DNA from: Devosia ginsengisoli
GTDB taxonomy: Bacteria; Pseudomonadota; Alphaproteobacteria; Rhizobiales; Devosiaceae
Assembly: GCF_007859655.1 (NCBI RefSeq)
Contig: NZ_CP042304.1
Span: 4,218,501-4,282,500 of the forward strand
DNA length: 64,000 nt
Direction: 5' to 3'
The notes under the pieces are model-generated. The model was not told the DNA's origin and searched no databases. It was given only the letters and a program-made list of their open reading frames with translations. Both the position numbers and the translations under genes were made by a program. Below, one piece after another: positions 28,117 to 37,431 of the stretch (its first letter is position 1; each line of letters starts with the position of its first letter).

Positions 28117-28899
28117 ATGACTGAACCAAATTCCCCCTTCCGCCTCGATGGCAAGACCGTCCTCATCTCGGGCGCCGGTGGCGGCATAGGTCAGTCGCTG
28201 GTCAAGACCTTCCGCGAGGCCGGGGCCAGCGTCATCGGTGCCGACCGCGAAGCCGCCATGCTGGACGGACTCGATCTTGCCGGCTCCGTGCTCTTCGATC
28301 AGGCCGACCCCAAAGCCACCCGCGCCGCCATCACGGCTTATCTGGCCACCCACGGCGCTCCCGACGCCGTCGTCTCCAATGCCGGCTTCACCCGCGCCGA
28401 GCACTTCGGCCAGGTCGATGACGATGTCTGGGCCTCCGAACTGGCAATCAACCTCAATGGCGCCTATGCCATGACCGACCCGATCGTGTCAGCCATGGCC
28501 GCGCGGGGCAGGGGGAACCTGGTGTTCATCTCCTCGGTCAATGCCCTGGCCCATTTCGGCAATCCGGCCTATTCCGCCGCCAAGGCAGGGCTGGTGGCCT
28601 ATGCCAAGGCCATTGCAGTCGAGCGCGGCGCCGAGAGCATCCGTGCCAATGTCATCTGCCCCGGCTCCGTCCGCACCCCGGCCTGGGATCATCGGCTGGC
28701 GGCCGATCCGACCCTGCTCGACAATGTTCTCCCCCACTATCCATTGGGGCGTATGGTACTGCCGTCGGAGGTCGCCAATGCGGCTCTGTTCTACTGTTCC
28801 GATGCGGCCTCGGGCATAACGGGCACGGTGCTGCCGGTCGATGCCGGCCTGACAGCAGGCAATCTGCGTTTCGTCGATGAAGTATTGAGGGGCAAATGA
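28117..28899 (+). CDS. SDR family oxidoreductase
   Basis: The 260-residue classical SDR has SGAGGGIG, NAGF, catalytic SSVNA and YSAAK, and a C-terminal TGTVLPVDAG. It overlaps the next gene in ATGA (28896-28899). Its neighbours suggest oxidation of a hydroxy-acid or amino-acid derived alcohol, but the sequence does not settle this. Confidence 0.92.
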   Translation: MTEPNSPFRLDGKTVLISGAGGGIGQSLVKTFREAGASVIGADREAAMLDGLDLAGSVLFDQADPKATRAAITAYLATHGAPDAVVSNAGFTRAEHFGQVDDDVWASELAINLNGAYAMTDPIVSAMAARGRGNLVFISSVNALAHFGNPAYSAAKAGLVAYAKAIAVERGAESIRANVICPGSVRTPAWDHRLAADPTLLDNVLPHYPLGRMVLPSEVANAALFYCSDAASGITGTVLPVDAGLTAGNLRFVDEVLRGK

Positions 28900-29957
28900 C
28901 CGATATCAACGAACTCGATACCCCCGCCGTCCTGATTGATCTCGACCGCGTCGAGGCCAATCTCAGCCGCGTGCAGGCCTATGCCGATAGCCACGGCCTG
29001 AAACTCCGCCCCCATATCAAGACCCACAAGCTGCCCCGCTTCGCCAAGCGCGCCATCGCGCTAGGCGCCGTCGGCATTACCGTGCAGAAGCTGGGCGAGG
29101 CCGAAGTCTTCGCCGATGCCGGCATCAGCGACATCTTTCTGCCCTACAACATCATTGGACCCGCCAAGCTGGCCCGCCTCAAGGCCCTGCACGGCCGTAT
29201 CCGCATCGCCGTCACGACCGACAGTGCCGAAACCGTCGAGGGCCTCTCGCGCACCTTCGCGGGCTCCGCTACACCGCTCACCGTGCTGGTCGAATGCGAT
29301 ACCGGCATGGGTCGCTGCGGCGTGCAGAGCCCCGCCGCCGCTGTCGCTCTGGCTGAAAAAATCGCCAATTCCCCCGGCCTCGCCTTTGGCGGCTTGATGA
29401 CCTATCCCGCTGCCGGCCAGGTAGAAGCCAACGCCGCCTGGCTCGCCGCCGCCAAACAGGCCCTGACCGAGGCCGGCCTGCCGCCATCAGTGGTCTCCAA
29501 TGGCGGCACGCCCGATATGTGGCGCGCCCACGAGGTCGCCGCGGCCACCGAGCACCGCCCCGGCACCTATATCTATATGGACCGCTCCCAGGTCGCCCGC
29601 GGCGCCGGCACATTCGACGATTGCGCCCTCACCGTCCTCGCCACCGTGGTCAGCCGCCCCACCGAGGATCGCGCCATCGTCGATGCGGGCTCCAAGGCGT
29701 TGACCAGCGACCTGCTCGGCATGACCGGCTTCGGCCTCATCCTCGCCTATCCCGAAGCGGTCATCACAGGCCTCAGTGAAGAGCACGGCACCATCGACCT
29801 CTCCGCCTGCGCCTCCAAGCCGAAGATCGGCGACAAACTCCGCATCATCCCCAACCACGCCTGCGTGGTCTCGAACCTGTTCGATCGGGTGACGCTGATC
29901 TCCGGGGAGCGGGTGGTCGAGACGGTCGCGGTGGATGCGCGGGGCAGGGTGGATTGA
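28896..29957 (+). CDS. DSD1/D-threonine aldolase family PLP enzyme, D-serine dehydratase-like metal site
   Basis: The 353-residue fold type III PLP enzyme has the alanine racemase-like barrel. The PLP lysine is expected at Lys42 in RPHIKTHK. The C-terminal metal site reads NHAC (His321, Cys323). HxC is the arrangement in eukaryotic-type D-serine dehydratases, while characterised D-threonine aldolases have HxD, so a D-serine dehydratase-like activity is somewhat favoured. The enzyme would act on D-3-hydroxy amino acids. RidA and the SDR are co-directional, which fits a D-hydroxy-amino acid catabolic operon. Confidence 0.88.
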   Translation: MTDINELDTPAVLIDLDRVEANLSRVQAYADSHGLKLRPHIKTHKLPRFAKRAIALGAVGITVQKLGEAEVFADAGISDIFLPYNIIGPAKLARLKALHGRIRIAVTTDSAETVEGLSRTFAGSATPLTVLVECDTGMGRCGVQSPAAAVALAEKIANSPGLAFGGLMTYPAAGQVEANAAWLAAAKQALTEAGLPPSVVSNGGTPDMWRAHEVAAATEHRPGTYIYMDRSQVARGAGTFDDCALTVLATVVSRPTEDRAIVDAGSKALTSDLLGMTGFGLILAYPEAVITGLSEEHGTIDLSACASKPKIGDKLRIIPNHACVVSNLFDRVTLISGERVVETVAVDARGRVD

Positions 29958-30176
29958 AAACTTATCCCCAAAACTAATACCACCTTATAACCACTTGCCC
30001 CAATTTCTAATACCTATTGCGGCCGGTCTCATACTTTCGTCTTAGCCAAAACCGCTTTTGCCCTAGCCACTTAGCCGCCGCCAAAGCCGCGCCGAGCCAC
30101 ACTTTCGCACAGCCGATCAAAATTCGCGCTGGCTGCAAGTGGTCTTCTTGACTCTCTCCCGCAAACGATTTCACCA

Positions 30177-30194
30177 TGTGGGATCGGTCCCACA
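30177..30194. promoter_or_regulatory. LacI-type operator TGTGGGATCGGTCCCACA
   Basis: An 18-base near-perfect palindrome with the central CG typical of LacI-family operators lies 29 bases before the lacI-type start. A related site, TATGGGATCGATCTCACA, precedes the transporter operon at 31341-31358. The 265-base gap upstream (29958-30223) is otherwise AT-rich and shows no gene. Confidence 0.75.
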
Positions 30195-30223
30195 AGAGGA
30201 CCGGCGGAGGAGAACGGGACGGC

Positions 30224-31231
30224 ATGGCGACCATCGATGATGTGTCGAAACGGGCGGGTGTATCCCGCTCCACCGTGTCCCGGGTCGTGGCCGATAACGG
30301 CTATGTCTCGGAGGAAAAACGTCGCGCCATCCAGAAGGCCATTGCCGAACTCGGCTATCGCCCGAACACCCTGGCCCAGGCGCTACGCTCCAACCGCTCC
30401 AACATGATCGGCGCCGTGGTGGTTGATGTGGGCACGCCCTATTTCGCCAACATGGTCTATGGCCTGCAGCGCGCCACCCGCAAGGCCGGCAAGGCGCTCA
30501 TGGTCTCCTCCGGCTACGCCGATCAGGACGAGGAGGCCCGCGCCATTATCGAGCTGGTCGATCGCTCCTGCGACGGCATCCTGCTCTATCTCGAACGCCC
30601 CCTGCGCCCCGACGTGGTCGAGATCATCCGCGCCGCCCATATTCCGGTCGTCATGATCGGCCGTATGGGCAGCGAGGTCGCCCGCGGCTCGGTGCAGCTC
30701 GACAATTTCGGCGGGGCCCGCGACGCCGTCAATTTCCTGCTCGAACAGGGCCACCGCAGAATTGTCCACCTCTCCGGCCAGCCCGATTTCGGCGATACCG
30801 TCGCTCGCCTCGAAGGCATCGCCGCCGCACTGGCCACCCACGGCATGTCCATGGCCGATATCCGCGTCGTCAACGGCGAGTTCAGCCAGGAATTCGGCTA
30901 TTCCGCCACCATGGCCCTGCTCGACGAACAACACGATTTCACCGCCATCTTCGCCGGCGACGACGACATGGCCGCCGGTGTCTTGCTGGCCTTGCGCCAC
31001 GCCGGCAAGTCGGTGCCATCGGATGTCTCGGTCATCGGCTTCGACGATACGTTTCACGCGCGCCATCTCTGGCCGCCGCTCACCACCATCAGGCAGCCGG
31101 TCGACGAGATCGGGGAAACCGCCGCTTCCCTGCTGCTGCAATTGCTGGGCGAGCCGGGTTCGGTGGCGCTGCAGAACATTATCGGGACCTCGCTCGTCGT
31201 GCGCGACAGCGTCGGTCCCGCCAGGCTTTAG
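30224..31231 (+). CDS. LacI family transcriptional regulator
   Basis: The 335-residue protein has the LacI helix-turn-helix and hinge (MATIDDVSKRAGVSRSTVSR, then YRPNTLAQALRSNRSN) and a periplasmic-binding-protein-like effector domain ending FDDTFHARHLWPPLTTIRQP. I chose the ATG at 30224 with GGAGGAG upstream. A start at 30176 would lie inside the operator. It is followed by a Dpp/Opp-type importer, and the two matching palindromes indicate autoregulation and control of the importer. The effector is most likely a sugar. Confidence 0.94.
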   Translation: MATIDDVSKRAGVSRSTVSRVVADNGYVSEEKRRAIQKAIAELGYRPNTLAQALRSNRSNMIGAVVVDVGTPYFANMVYGLQRATRKAGKALMVSSGYADQDEEARAIIELVDRSCDGILLYLERPLRPDVVEIIRAAHIPVVMIGRMGSEVARGSVQLDNFGGARDAVNFLLEQGHRRIVHLSGQPDFGDTVARLEGIAAALATHGMSMADIRVVNGEFSQEFGYSATMALLDEQHDFTAIFAGDDDMAAGVLLALRHAGKSVPSDVSVIGFDDTFHARHLWPPLTTIRQPVDEIGETAASLLLQLLGEPGSVALQNIIGTSLVVRDSVGPARL

Positions 31232-31340
31232 CAAAGGGAGGCGAGGGAGGAGGGACGGCAGTCTCGCGCCGGTGAAGGAGCACCAGCGGTAGGGACGAAC
31301 AGCTTGGCCACCGGCGCTGCCGCGGCCGCAACAGGGAAAC

Positions 31341-31358
31341 TATGGGATCGATCTCACA
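31341..31358. promoter_or_regulatory. Second LacI-type operator TATGGGATCGATCTCACA
   Basis: It matches the 30177-30194 site at 15 of 18 positions with the same central CG, and lies 39 bases upstream of the binding-protein start. Confidence 0.65.
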
Positions 31359-31396
31359 GGAAAATGTGAAACGGCCCGCCAACAGGAGGAAAGACC

Positions 31397-33073
31397 TTGC
31401 ATAAGATCGGACTATTGACCGTGCTGGCCGGCGTCTTGCTGACCACCAGCGCCATCGTGCCGGCCGTCGGGCAGGAAGAGGTGATTTTGCGCCTTCTGCC
31501 CTATCACACCGATGCCATGGTGGAGAATTTCAACCCCAACAATCCCACCGGCCCGCAGCAGCGCACCCGCGACTTCACCTATGAGCCGCTCTGGATCGAG
31601 AATGTCTGGAACCCCGATGCCGACGTGCCCGGTCTGGCCATGTCCTACGACATTGCCGAGGACCTCAAGAGTGTCACCTGGCATCTGCGCCCCGACACCA
31701 AATGGAGCGATGGCGAAGCCTTCACCGCCGATGACGTGGTGTTCACCTTCGAATACGCCAAGGCCCACCCCGATTACCCGATGGGCATCGACGTCTACAG
31801 CGCCGAAGCCGGCACGGGTAATGTCGAAAGCGCCGAAAAGATCGACGACCTGACCGTTCGCTTCAACCTGCATGAACCCGATTCCCTGGCCCGCTACGGC
31901 TTGGGCCAGATCTACCCGCTGCCCGAGCATATCTGGAGCACGGTGGACGATCCCAAGAACTTCGCCAATACCACCCCGGTCGCCACCGGCCCCTGGACCG
32001 AAGTGCGCAATTTCTCGCGCAGCGGCTACGAAATCTGCCGCAATGAGCTCAGCCACTACAATGCCGACAACAAGATCGATTGCCTGAGCTTCCCGCAGAT
32101 GAACGGCAACGAGCAGACCGTCGCGGCCCTCTCGGCCGGCGATCTCGACTGGCTCGGCGATGGCCTCACCGACCCGGACATCACCTTCCTGCCGCAGTCC
32201 GAATTCAACAATTACTGGCTGCCTGCCGGCTCCGACGTGAACCTGCAGCTCAACACCACCAAAGCGCCCTTCGACAATCTCGAATTCCGCAAGGCCATGT
32301 CGGTCGCCATCGATCGCGATACCCTGGTCGATATCTCCACCTTCGGCCTCACCACGCATACCCGCTTCCCCATCGGCACCGGTGAAATGTTCAACACCTG
32401 GTACGACGAAGCCGCGCTCGAGCCATATGAGTGGCTGATGCAGTACACCCCGGAAAAGGCCATCGAAATCCTCGATGCCGCCGGCTTTGTCGATGCCGAT
32501 GGCGACGGCTGGCGCGACAATCTCGACGGCACGCCGATCCAGTTCGGCATCGCCATGCCGTCGGGCTGGACCGACTGGGTCAATACCGGCCAGACCGTGG
32601 CCGAGAACCTGCAGGATGTCGGCATCAATGCCAGCCTCAAGACCATGGACGAGGGCGCCTGGTTCGATGCCGTGCCGCAGGGCAATTTCGACGTCTACGT
32701 CATGTGGACCAATGGCGGGGCGACCCCGTTCAGCCAGTATCAGCCCATGTTCAATCCGCGCCAGATGGTGCCCGGCCAGATCGACTTCCAGGCCATGCAC
32801 CAGATGCAGATCCCAGAAATCGAAGACGCGCTGACCGCCTTCAAGAGCACGTCGGATCGCGATGCGCAGCTCGCCGATATGGGCAAGGTGCACAAGCTCG
32901 TGGCCGAGAATGTGCCGGTCATCTCGCTCTTCGCCAACCCGATCTGGTACGAATATTCCACCCGTCGCTTCACCGGCTGGGTAACCAAGGACGATCCGCG
33001 CTACCGCCCGCAGGTGCATGATGGCACCCGCGAACGCGTGCTGCACGCTCTCTCGCTGCAGCCCATCGAGTAA
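31397..33073 (+). CDS. ABC transporter substrate-binding protein, family 5 (Dpp/Opp type)
   Basis: The 558-residue extracytoplasmic protein has a signal peptide (LLTVLAGVLLTTSAIVPAVG) and the SBP_bac_5 domain with AEDLKSVTWHLRPDTKWSDGE near residue 87-107 and NTTKAPFDNLEFRKAMSVAID. Family 5 binders carry peptides, nickel or oligosaccharides. LacI control makes a beta-glucoside or other oligosaccharide plausible. The start at 31397 follows AGGAGGAAAGACC (TTG codon). It is separated from the permeases by a hairpin and a repeat. Confidence 0.93.
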   Translation: MHKIGLLTVLAGVLLTTSAIVPAVGQEEVILRLLPYHTDAMVENFNPNNPTGPQQRTRDFTYEPLWIENVWNPDADVPGLAMSYDIAEDLKSVTWHLRPDTKWSDGEAFTADDVVFTFEYAKAHPDYPMGIDVYSAEAGTGNVESAEKIDDLTVRFNLHEPDSLARYGLGQIYPLPEHIWSTVDDPKNFANTTPVATGPWTEVRNFSRSGYEICRNELSHYNADNKIDCLSFPQMNGNEQTVAALSAGDLDWLGDGLTDPDITFLPQSEFNNYWLPAGSDVNLQLNTTKAPFDNLEFRKAMSVAIDRDTLVDISTFGLTTHTRFPIGTGEMFNTWYDEAALEPYEWLMQYTPEKAIEILDAAGFVDADGDGWRDNLDGTPIQFGIAMPSGWTDWVNTGQTVAENLQDVGINASLKTMDEGAWFDAVPQGNFDVYVMWTNGGATPFSQYQPMFNPRQMVPGQIDFQAMHQMQIPEIEDALTAFKSTSDRDAQLADMGKVHKLVAENVPVISLFANPIWYEYSTRRFTGWVTKDDPRYRPQVHDGTRERVLHALSLQPIE

Positions 33074-33085
33074 CCTCCCCGCGAC

Positions 33086-33130
33086 AACCGGCGGACCCTG
33101 CCACTCTGGGCCCGCCGGTTATTTCTTCTC
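33086..33130 (+). terminator. Hairpin with T-rich tail after the binding-protein gene
   Basis: AACCGGCGGACCC and GGGCCCGCCGGTT (33108-33120) form a 13-base stem with one mismatch and a nine-base loop, followed by ATTTCTTCTC. Its place between the binding protein and the permeases suggests a partial terminator or mRNA-stabilising stem that lets the binding protein be made in excess. Confidence 0.65.
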
Positions 33131-33166
33131 TGGATTGTGGCTCATTCTCGCCACGTCCACCGGACG

Positions 33167-33268
33167 GCACCTCCCCCTCGATGGGGGAGGTTGGGAGGGG
33201 TGGCGGTTGGCCCCGATATCCGGGCCAAACACCCCCTTGATCCCTCCCCGCGAGGAGGAGGGTGTCGA
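33167..33268. repeat. Class B-like palindromic repeat
   Basis: ACCTCCCCCTCGATGGGGGAGG, a central GGCCCCGATATCCGGGCC palindrome and TCCCTCCCCGCGAGGAGGAGGG are arranged as hairpins between the binding protein and first permease. Confidence 0.75.
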
Positions 33269-33300
33269 CTGAGAAATACTGCCCAAGGAAAGGAGACCAG

Positions 33301-34272
33301 ATGATATTCCTGCTCCGCCGTCTGGCCTTTTACATCGGCGCCTTCTTCCTGGCGGTCACCTTCAATTTCTTCATCCCGCGGCTGATGCCCGGTGATCCGT
33401 CGGCGCGCATCATCGCTTCCTTCCAGGGCCGCCTCAACGAGTCCCAGGTCGAGGCCATCCGCAAGTCCTATGGCCTCACCGGCTCCCTGTGGGAGCAATA
33501 TCTCACCTATTTCGGGTCCATCATGCGGCTCGATTTCGGCATCTCCACGGTGCAGTTCCCCGAGCCCACCGCCTCGCTGCTCTTTTATGGCGCCACCTGG
33601 ACGCTGGTCCTGGTCGGCCTCGCCATCTTCTTTGCCTTCGTCATCGGCAGCTTCATGGGCATTCACGCCGCCTGGCATCGCGGCGGATTCTTCGACAGTT
33701 TCTTCACGCCCATCAACGTGATGCTGAACGCCTTCACCCCGGCCATCGTGGCCCTGCTGCTCTTCTATGCCTTCTCCCTGCAATTGCAGTGGTTCCCGCT
33801 GGGCCGGGCGCATAGCACATCCATCTCGCCGGCTTTGTCCTTCGAATTCATCGGCAACGTGCTCTACCACGCCACATTGCCGGTCCTCTCCATCTTCCTG
33901 GTCAGCTTCGGCGGCTGGCACCTGGGCATGCGCAATGTGATGATCAACCTGCTCAATGAGGATTTCGTCATCCTCGCCAAGGCCAAGGGGCTCTCCGACC
34001 GCCGCGTGCGCTACCGCTATGTGGCGCGCAACGCCATCCTGCCGCAGATCACCGCCTTGGCCCTCTCCATCGGCTTCCTGCTCGGCGGTGCGCTGGTGAC
34101 CGAGCAGGTGTTCAACTATCCGGGCCTGGGCAAGTTCACCTTCACCGCCATCGGCTCCCGCGATTACTCCTTCATTCAGGGACAACTGCTCCTGCTCACC
34201 GCCTCGGTGCTGGTCGCGAACCTCTTGTCCGACATCGCCAATGTCATCCTCGATCCACGCCTGCGAACCTGA
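33301..34272 (+). CDS. ABC transporter permease, DppB type
   Basis: The 323-residue permease has six helices, the DppB N-terminus (LAFYIGAFFLAVTFNFFIPRLMPGDP) and the EAA-like loop (LLNEDFVILAKAKGLSDRRV). The ATG at 33301 has GGAAAGGAGACC upstream; a frame from 33262 would begin in the repeat. It pairs with the DppC-type permease 14 bases downstream. Confidence 0.94.
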   Translation: MIFLLRRLAFYIGAFFLAVTFNFFIPRLMPGDPSARIIASFQGRLNESQVEAIRKSYGLTGSLWEQYLTYFGSIMRLDFGISTVQFPEPTASLLFYGATWTLVLVGLAIFFAFVIGSFMGIHAAWHRGGFFDSFFTPINVMLNAFTPAIVALLLFYAFSLQLQWFPLGRAHSTSISPALSFEFIGNVLYHATLPVLSIFLVSFGGWHLGMRNVMINLLNEDFVILAKAKGLSDRRVRYRYVARNAILPQITALALSIGFLLGGALVTEQVFNYPGLGKFTFTAIGSRDYSFIQGQLLLLTASVLVANLLSDIANVILDPRLRT

Positions 34273-34286
34273 GAGAGGTCCGACAG

Positions 34287-35324
34287 ATGAGTGAACTCAC
34301 CCAAACGCCGGCTTTGTCGCAACCCCTGCGCGCCGAAAGCGCCGCCTACGGCTTCCACCCGCCCAGCCAGGCCGAACTGATGGCCGAACTCGGCCTCAAG
34401 TCGCGCCCCGGCTGGACCAGCCGCCTGCCGTCCGGCCTTGCCGCCTTCGTCACCAATGGCAAGGGCATGGTCGGCGTCATCATCCTGCTGGCGCTGATCC
34501 TCACGGCCCTGTTCGCCCCGCTGCTGACCAGCTACGATCCCAATCGCCGCGCCGGCAAACCCCATGTCCAGCCCGGCTATGAGCATGTCCTGGGCACCAC
34601 CCGCATGGGCAAGGATGTCTTCACCCAGCTCGTTTATGGCGGCCGTGTCAGCCTGGCCGTCGGCATGGGCGCCGGCCTCGCCGCCGCCATGATCGGCCTG
34701 GCTCTGGGCATTTCCGCCGGCTATTTCGGCGGCCGCACCGACGACATCATCACCTTCTTCGTCAATGTGGTTCTGGTCCTGCCCGGCCTGCCACTCATCA
34801 TTGTCATCGCGACAATGGTCGAAACCGCCGGCCCCATGGTCATCGGCCTTGTCCTCGCGCTGACGGGCTGGGGCTGGGCCGCCCGCACCATCCGCACGCA
34901 GACGCTCGCCCTCCGCGCCCGCGAATTCGTGCTCTCCGCCGAGCTGATGGGCGAAAAGAAGTGGCGCATCATCCTCATCGAGATTTTCCCCAATATGCTC
35001 AGCTTCGTCATGGGCGGCCTGGTGCTGGGCACTATTGCCGCCATCCTGGCCGAAGCGGCGCTCGAATTCATCGGCCTGGGCGATCCCAACGCCGTCACCT
35101 GGGGCACCATGCTCTATTGGGGCCAGAAAAACCTGGCTCTGCAAAGCGGCGCCTGGTGGGAAATCTGGCCACCCTGCATCGCCATCATGCTGACCGGCGC
35201 GGCTTTGGTGCTGATCAATTTCGCGGTGGACGAAATCACCAATCCCCAGCTCAAGGCCAGCCGCAAGATCGGCAGGATAAGGCGCTTCCTCAGCCGCCGC
35301 GGGAGGAGCGCCGATGTCTTCTGA
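34287..35324 (+). CDS. ABC transporter permease, DppC type
   Basis: The 345-residue protein has a long cytoplasmic N-terminus of about 60 residues, the DppC segment YEHVLGTTRMGKDVFTQLVYGGRVSL, and an EAA loop (REFVLSAELMGEKKWRIILIEIFPN). It completes the membrane channel and overlaps the next ATPase gene by 11 bases. Confidence 0.94.
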   Translation: MSELTQTPALSQPLRAESAAYGFHPPSQAELMAELGLKSRPGWTSRLPSGLAAFVTNGKGMVGVIILLALILTALFAPLLTSYDPNRRAGKPHVQPGYEHVLGTTRMGKDVFTQLVYGGRVSLAVGMGAGLAAAMIGLALGISAGYFGGRTDDIITFFVNVVLVLPGLPLIIVIATMVETAGPMVIGLVLALTGWGWAARTIRTQTLALRAREFVLSAELMGEKKWRIILIEIFPNMLSFVMGGLVLGTIAAILAEAALEFIGLGDPNAVTWGTMLYWGQKNLALQSGAWWEIWPPCIAIMLTGAALVLINFAVDEITNPQLKASRKIGRIRRFLSRRGRSADVF

Positions 35325-36285
35325 CCGCGTCCTGCTCGAAGTCCGCAACCTCACGGTGGATTATGTCGGCGATACCTCCATCGCCCGCGCCGTCAACGGC
35401 ATCGACTTCGACATCCGCGAGGGCGAAGCCTTCGGCCTGGCCGGGGAAAGCGGCTGCGGCAAATCCACCGTCGCCTTCGCCCTGGCCCGGCTGACCCGCC
35501 TGCCGGGCCTGGTCTCGGGTGGTTCGGTCCGCTTCCAGGGCGAGGAAGTCCTGAGCTTCGAAAAGGCCCGCCTCAAGGCCTACCGCTGGCGCGAGGTCAG
35601 CTTCGTTTTCCAGTCCGCCATGAATGCGCTCAATCCGGTGATCCCGGTTTCCGAGCAGATCATGGACGTCATCGAAACCCACAATCCCGAACTGGGCGAA
35701 AAGGGCGCCCGCGCCCGGGCCGTCGAAATGTTCGAGCTGGTCGGCATCCCGCCCCAGCGGCTCGATGATTTCCCGCATCAATTCTCCGGCGGCATGCGCC
35801 AGCGCATCTGCATCGCCATCGCCCTGGCGCTCAATCCGCGCCTCATCATCATGGATGAGCCGACCACCGCGCTCGACGTCGTGGTGCAGCGAGACATCAT
35901 CGAGCAGATCGTTGAACTCAAATCCCGCCTCGGCTTCTCCGTCCTGTTCATCACCCACGACCTGGGCCTGATGATCGAATTCTGCGACCGCATCGGCGTT
36001 ATGTATTCCGGCGAACTGGTAGAAGTGGCGCCCGCAAGTTCCATCCTCACCAACCCGCAACACCCCTATACCCGCGCCCTCGGCAGCAGCTTCCCGCCGC
36101 TATCAGGCCCGCGCCAGCGGCTCGAAGGCATTGCCGGCTCACCGCCCGATTTGCGGGCTCTGCCGCAAGGCTGCCGCTTCTCGCCCCGCTGCCCCCACGC
36201 CATGGCGCTCTGTTCCCAGACCGCCCCCGAACTGCGCTTCTACCCCGAGCATGAAAGCGAGGCGGCATGTCACTTGCTGAACTAG
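35314..36285 (+). CDS. ABC transporter ATP-binding protein, DppD type
   Basis: The 323-residue ATPase has Walker A GESGCGKST near residue 44, signature FSGGMRQR, Walker B LIIMDEPTTALD and the Dpp-family C-terminal segment LTNPQHPYTRALGSSFP with a late CRFSPRCPHA cysteine pair. In oligopeptide-family ATPases such C-terminal cysteines can hold an iron-sulfur cluster. Overlaps both neighbours, indicating tight coupling. Confidence 0.94.
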   Translation: MSSDRVLLEVRNLTVDYVGDTSIARAVNGIDFDIREGEAFGLAGESGCGKSTVAFALARLTRLPGLVSGGSVRFQGEEVLSFEKARLKAYRWREVSFVFQSAMNALNPVIPVSEQIMDVIETHNPELGEKGARARAVEMFELVGIPPQRLDDFPHQFSGGMRQRICIAIALALNPRLIIMDEPTTALDVVVQRDIIEQIVELKSRLGFSVLFITHDLGLMIEFCDRIGVMYSGELVEVAPASSILTNPQHPYTRALGSSFPPLSGPRQRLEGIAGSPPDLRALPQGCRFSPRCPHAMALCSQTAPELRFYPEHESEAACHLLN

Positions 36286-37277
36286 AACGCACTGGCGCCA
36301 CCGTCATTACCGGCCGCACCGTCGTCGAGATGGACAGCGTCGACAAGGACTTCGTCCTCGGTGGCACCTTCTTCAACCAGACAGTATTGCGCGCGCTGTC
36401 CGGCGTGTCGCTCAAGCTGGTCAGCGGCCGCGCTTTGGCCTTGGTGGGGGAATCGGGTTCCGGCAAATCCACCTGCGCCCGCATGCTGGCCCGCGTCTAC
36501 CAGCCCACCCGCGGCACCATCACTTTCGAAGGCGAGGACGTCACCAAATTCACCGGCAAGCGGCTGGCGCAATATCGCGCCGACGTGCAGATGGTGTTCC
36601 AGGACCCGTTCGGTTCGCTCAACCCCACTCAGTCCATCGGCTACCACCTCGAGCGCCCGCTGCGCCTTCATCGCCCCGACCTGTCAGGAAAAGCCGTGCA
36701 GCAGGAAATGCTGGCTCTGCTCGATCGCGTCGGCCTGCGCCCCGCCGCCGACTATCTCAAGCGCCGCCCGCACGAACTCTCCGGCGGCCAGCGCCAGCGA
36801 GTCGCCATCGCCCGGGCTCTGTCTGTGCAACCCGTCGTGCTGCTGGCCGACGAGCCCACCTCCATGCTCGACGTTTCGGTGCGCCTGGGCATTCTCAACC
36901 TGCTCGAAGACATGAAGGTGCAGCGCCAGCTCGCCGCCCTCTACATCACCCACGACATCGCCACCGCCCGCTATTTCGCCGAAGACACCGCCGTGCTCTA
37001 TGCCGGCCATCTGGTGGAGCAGGGCCCGAGCGAAGAAATCACCGAACGCCCCCAGCACCCCTATACGCAGCTGCTGATCGAAGCCGTACCCAATCCCGCC
37101 CGCAAGATATCGCCCACTCGCACCCGCCGCGCGGTGGATATCCCCCTCTGGACGGCACAAAGCAAAGGCTGCCCCTTCGTCTCCCGCTGCCCCCGCGTCA
37201 CCGCCATCTGCAAGGAAACCATGCCAACCCCCACGCCGGTTGGGCCGGCCCATATGGTGCGGTGCCATCATATTTGA
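36267..37277 (+). CDS. ABC transporter ATP-binding protein, DppF type
   Basis: The 336-residue ATPase has Walker A GESGSGKST, signature LSGGQRQR, Walker B VLLADEPTSMLD and a C-terminal QHPYTQLLIEAVPNP with a CPFVSRC cysteine pair. It is the partner of the DppD-type subunit and ends the LacI-controlled transport operon. A class A repeat directly follows and may end transcription. Confidence 0.94.
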   Translation: MSLAELERTGATVITGRTVVEMDSVDKDFVLGGTFFNQTVLRALSGVSLKLVSGRALALVGESGSGKSTCARMLARVYQPTRGTITFEGEDVTKFTGKRLAQYRADVQMVFQDPFGSLNPTQSIGYHLERPLRLHRPDLSGKAVQQEMLALLDRVGLRPAADYLKRRPHELSGGQRQRVAIARALSVQPVVLLADEPTSMLDVSVRLGILNLLEDMKVQRQLAALYITHDIATARYFAEDTAVLYAGHLVEQGPSEEITERPQHPYTQLLIEAVPNPARKISPTRTRRAVDIPLWTAQSKGCPFVSRCPRVTAICKETMPTPTPVGPAHMVRCHHI

Positions 37278-37282
37278 GGTAG

Positions 37283-37413
37283 TGCCACGCCCTCGTGGTT
37301 CGAGGCTCGCGAAGAGCTCGCACCTCACCATGAGGGCTACTCTTGGTGCGGTGTTCCAGTAGCCCTCATGGTGAGGCGGGAGCGTAGCGACCCTCGAACC
37401 ACGAGGGCGTGGC
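37283..37413. repeat. Class A palindromic repeat, paired copy
   Basis: TGCCACGCCCTCGTGGTTCG at the left and its complement at the right enclose CACCTCACCATGAGGGCTAC and its inverse. It lies between the transport operon and the DNA glycosylase gene and reaches within 20 bases of the glycosylase start. Confidence 0.88.
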
Positions 37414-37431
37414 GTGGTAGATGTCCGACTC

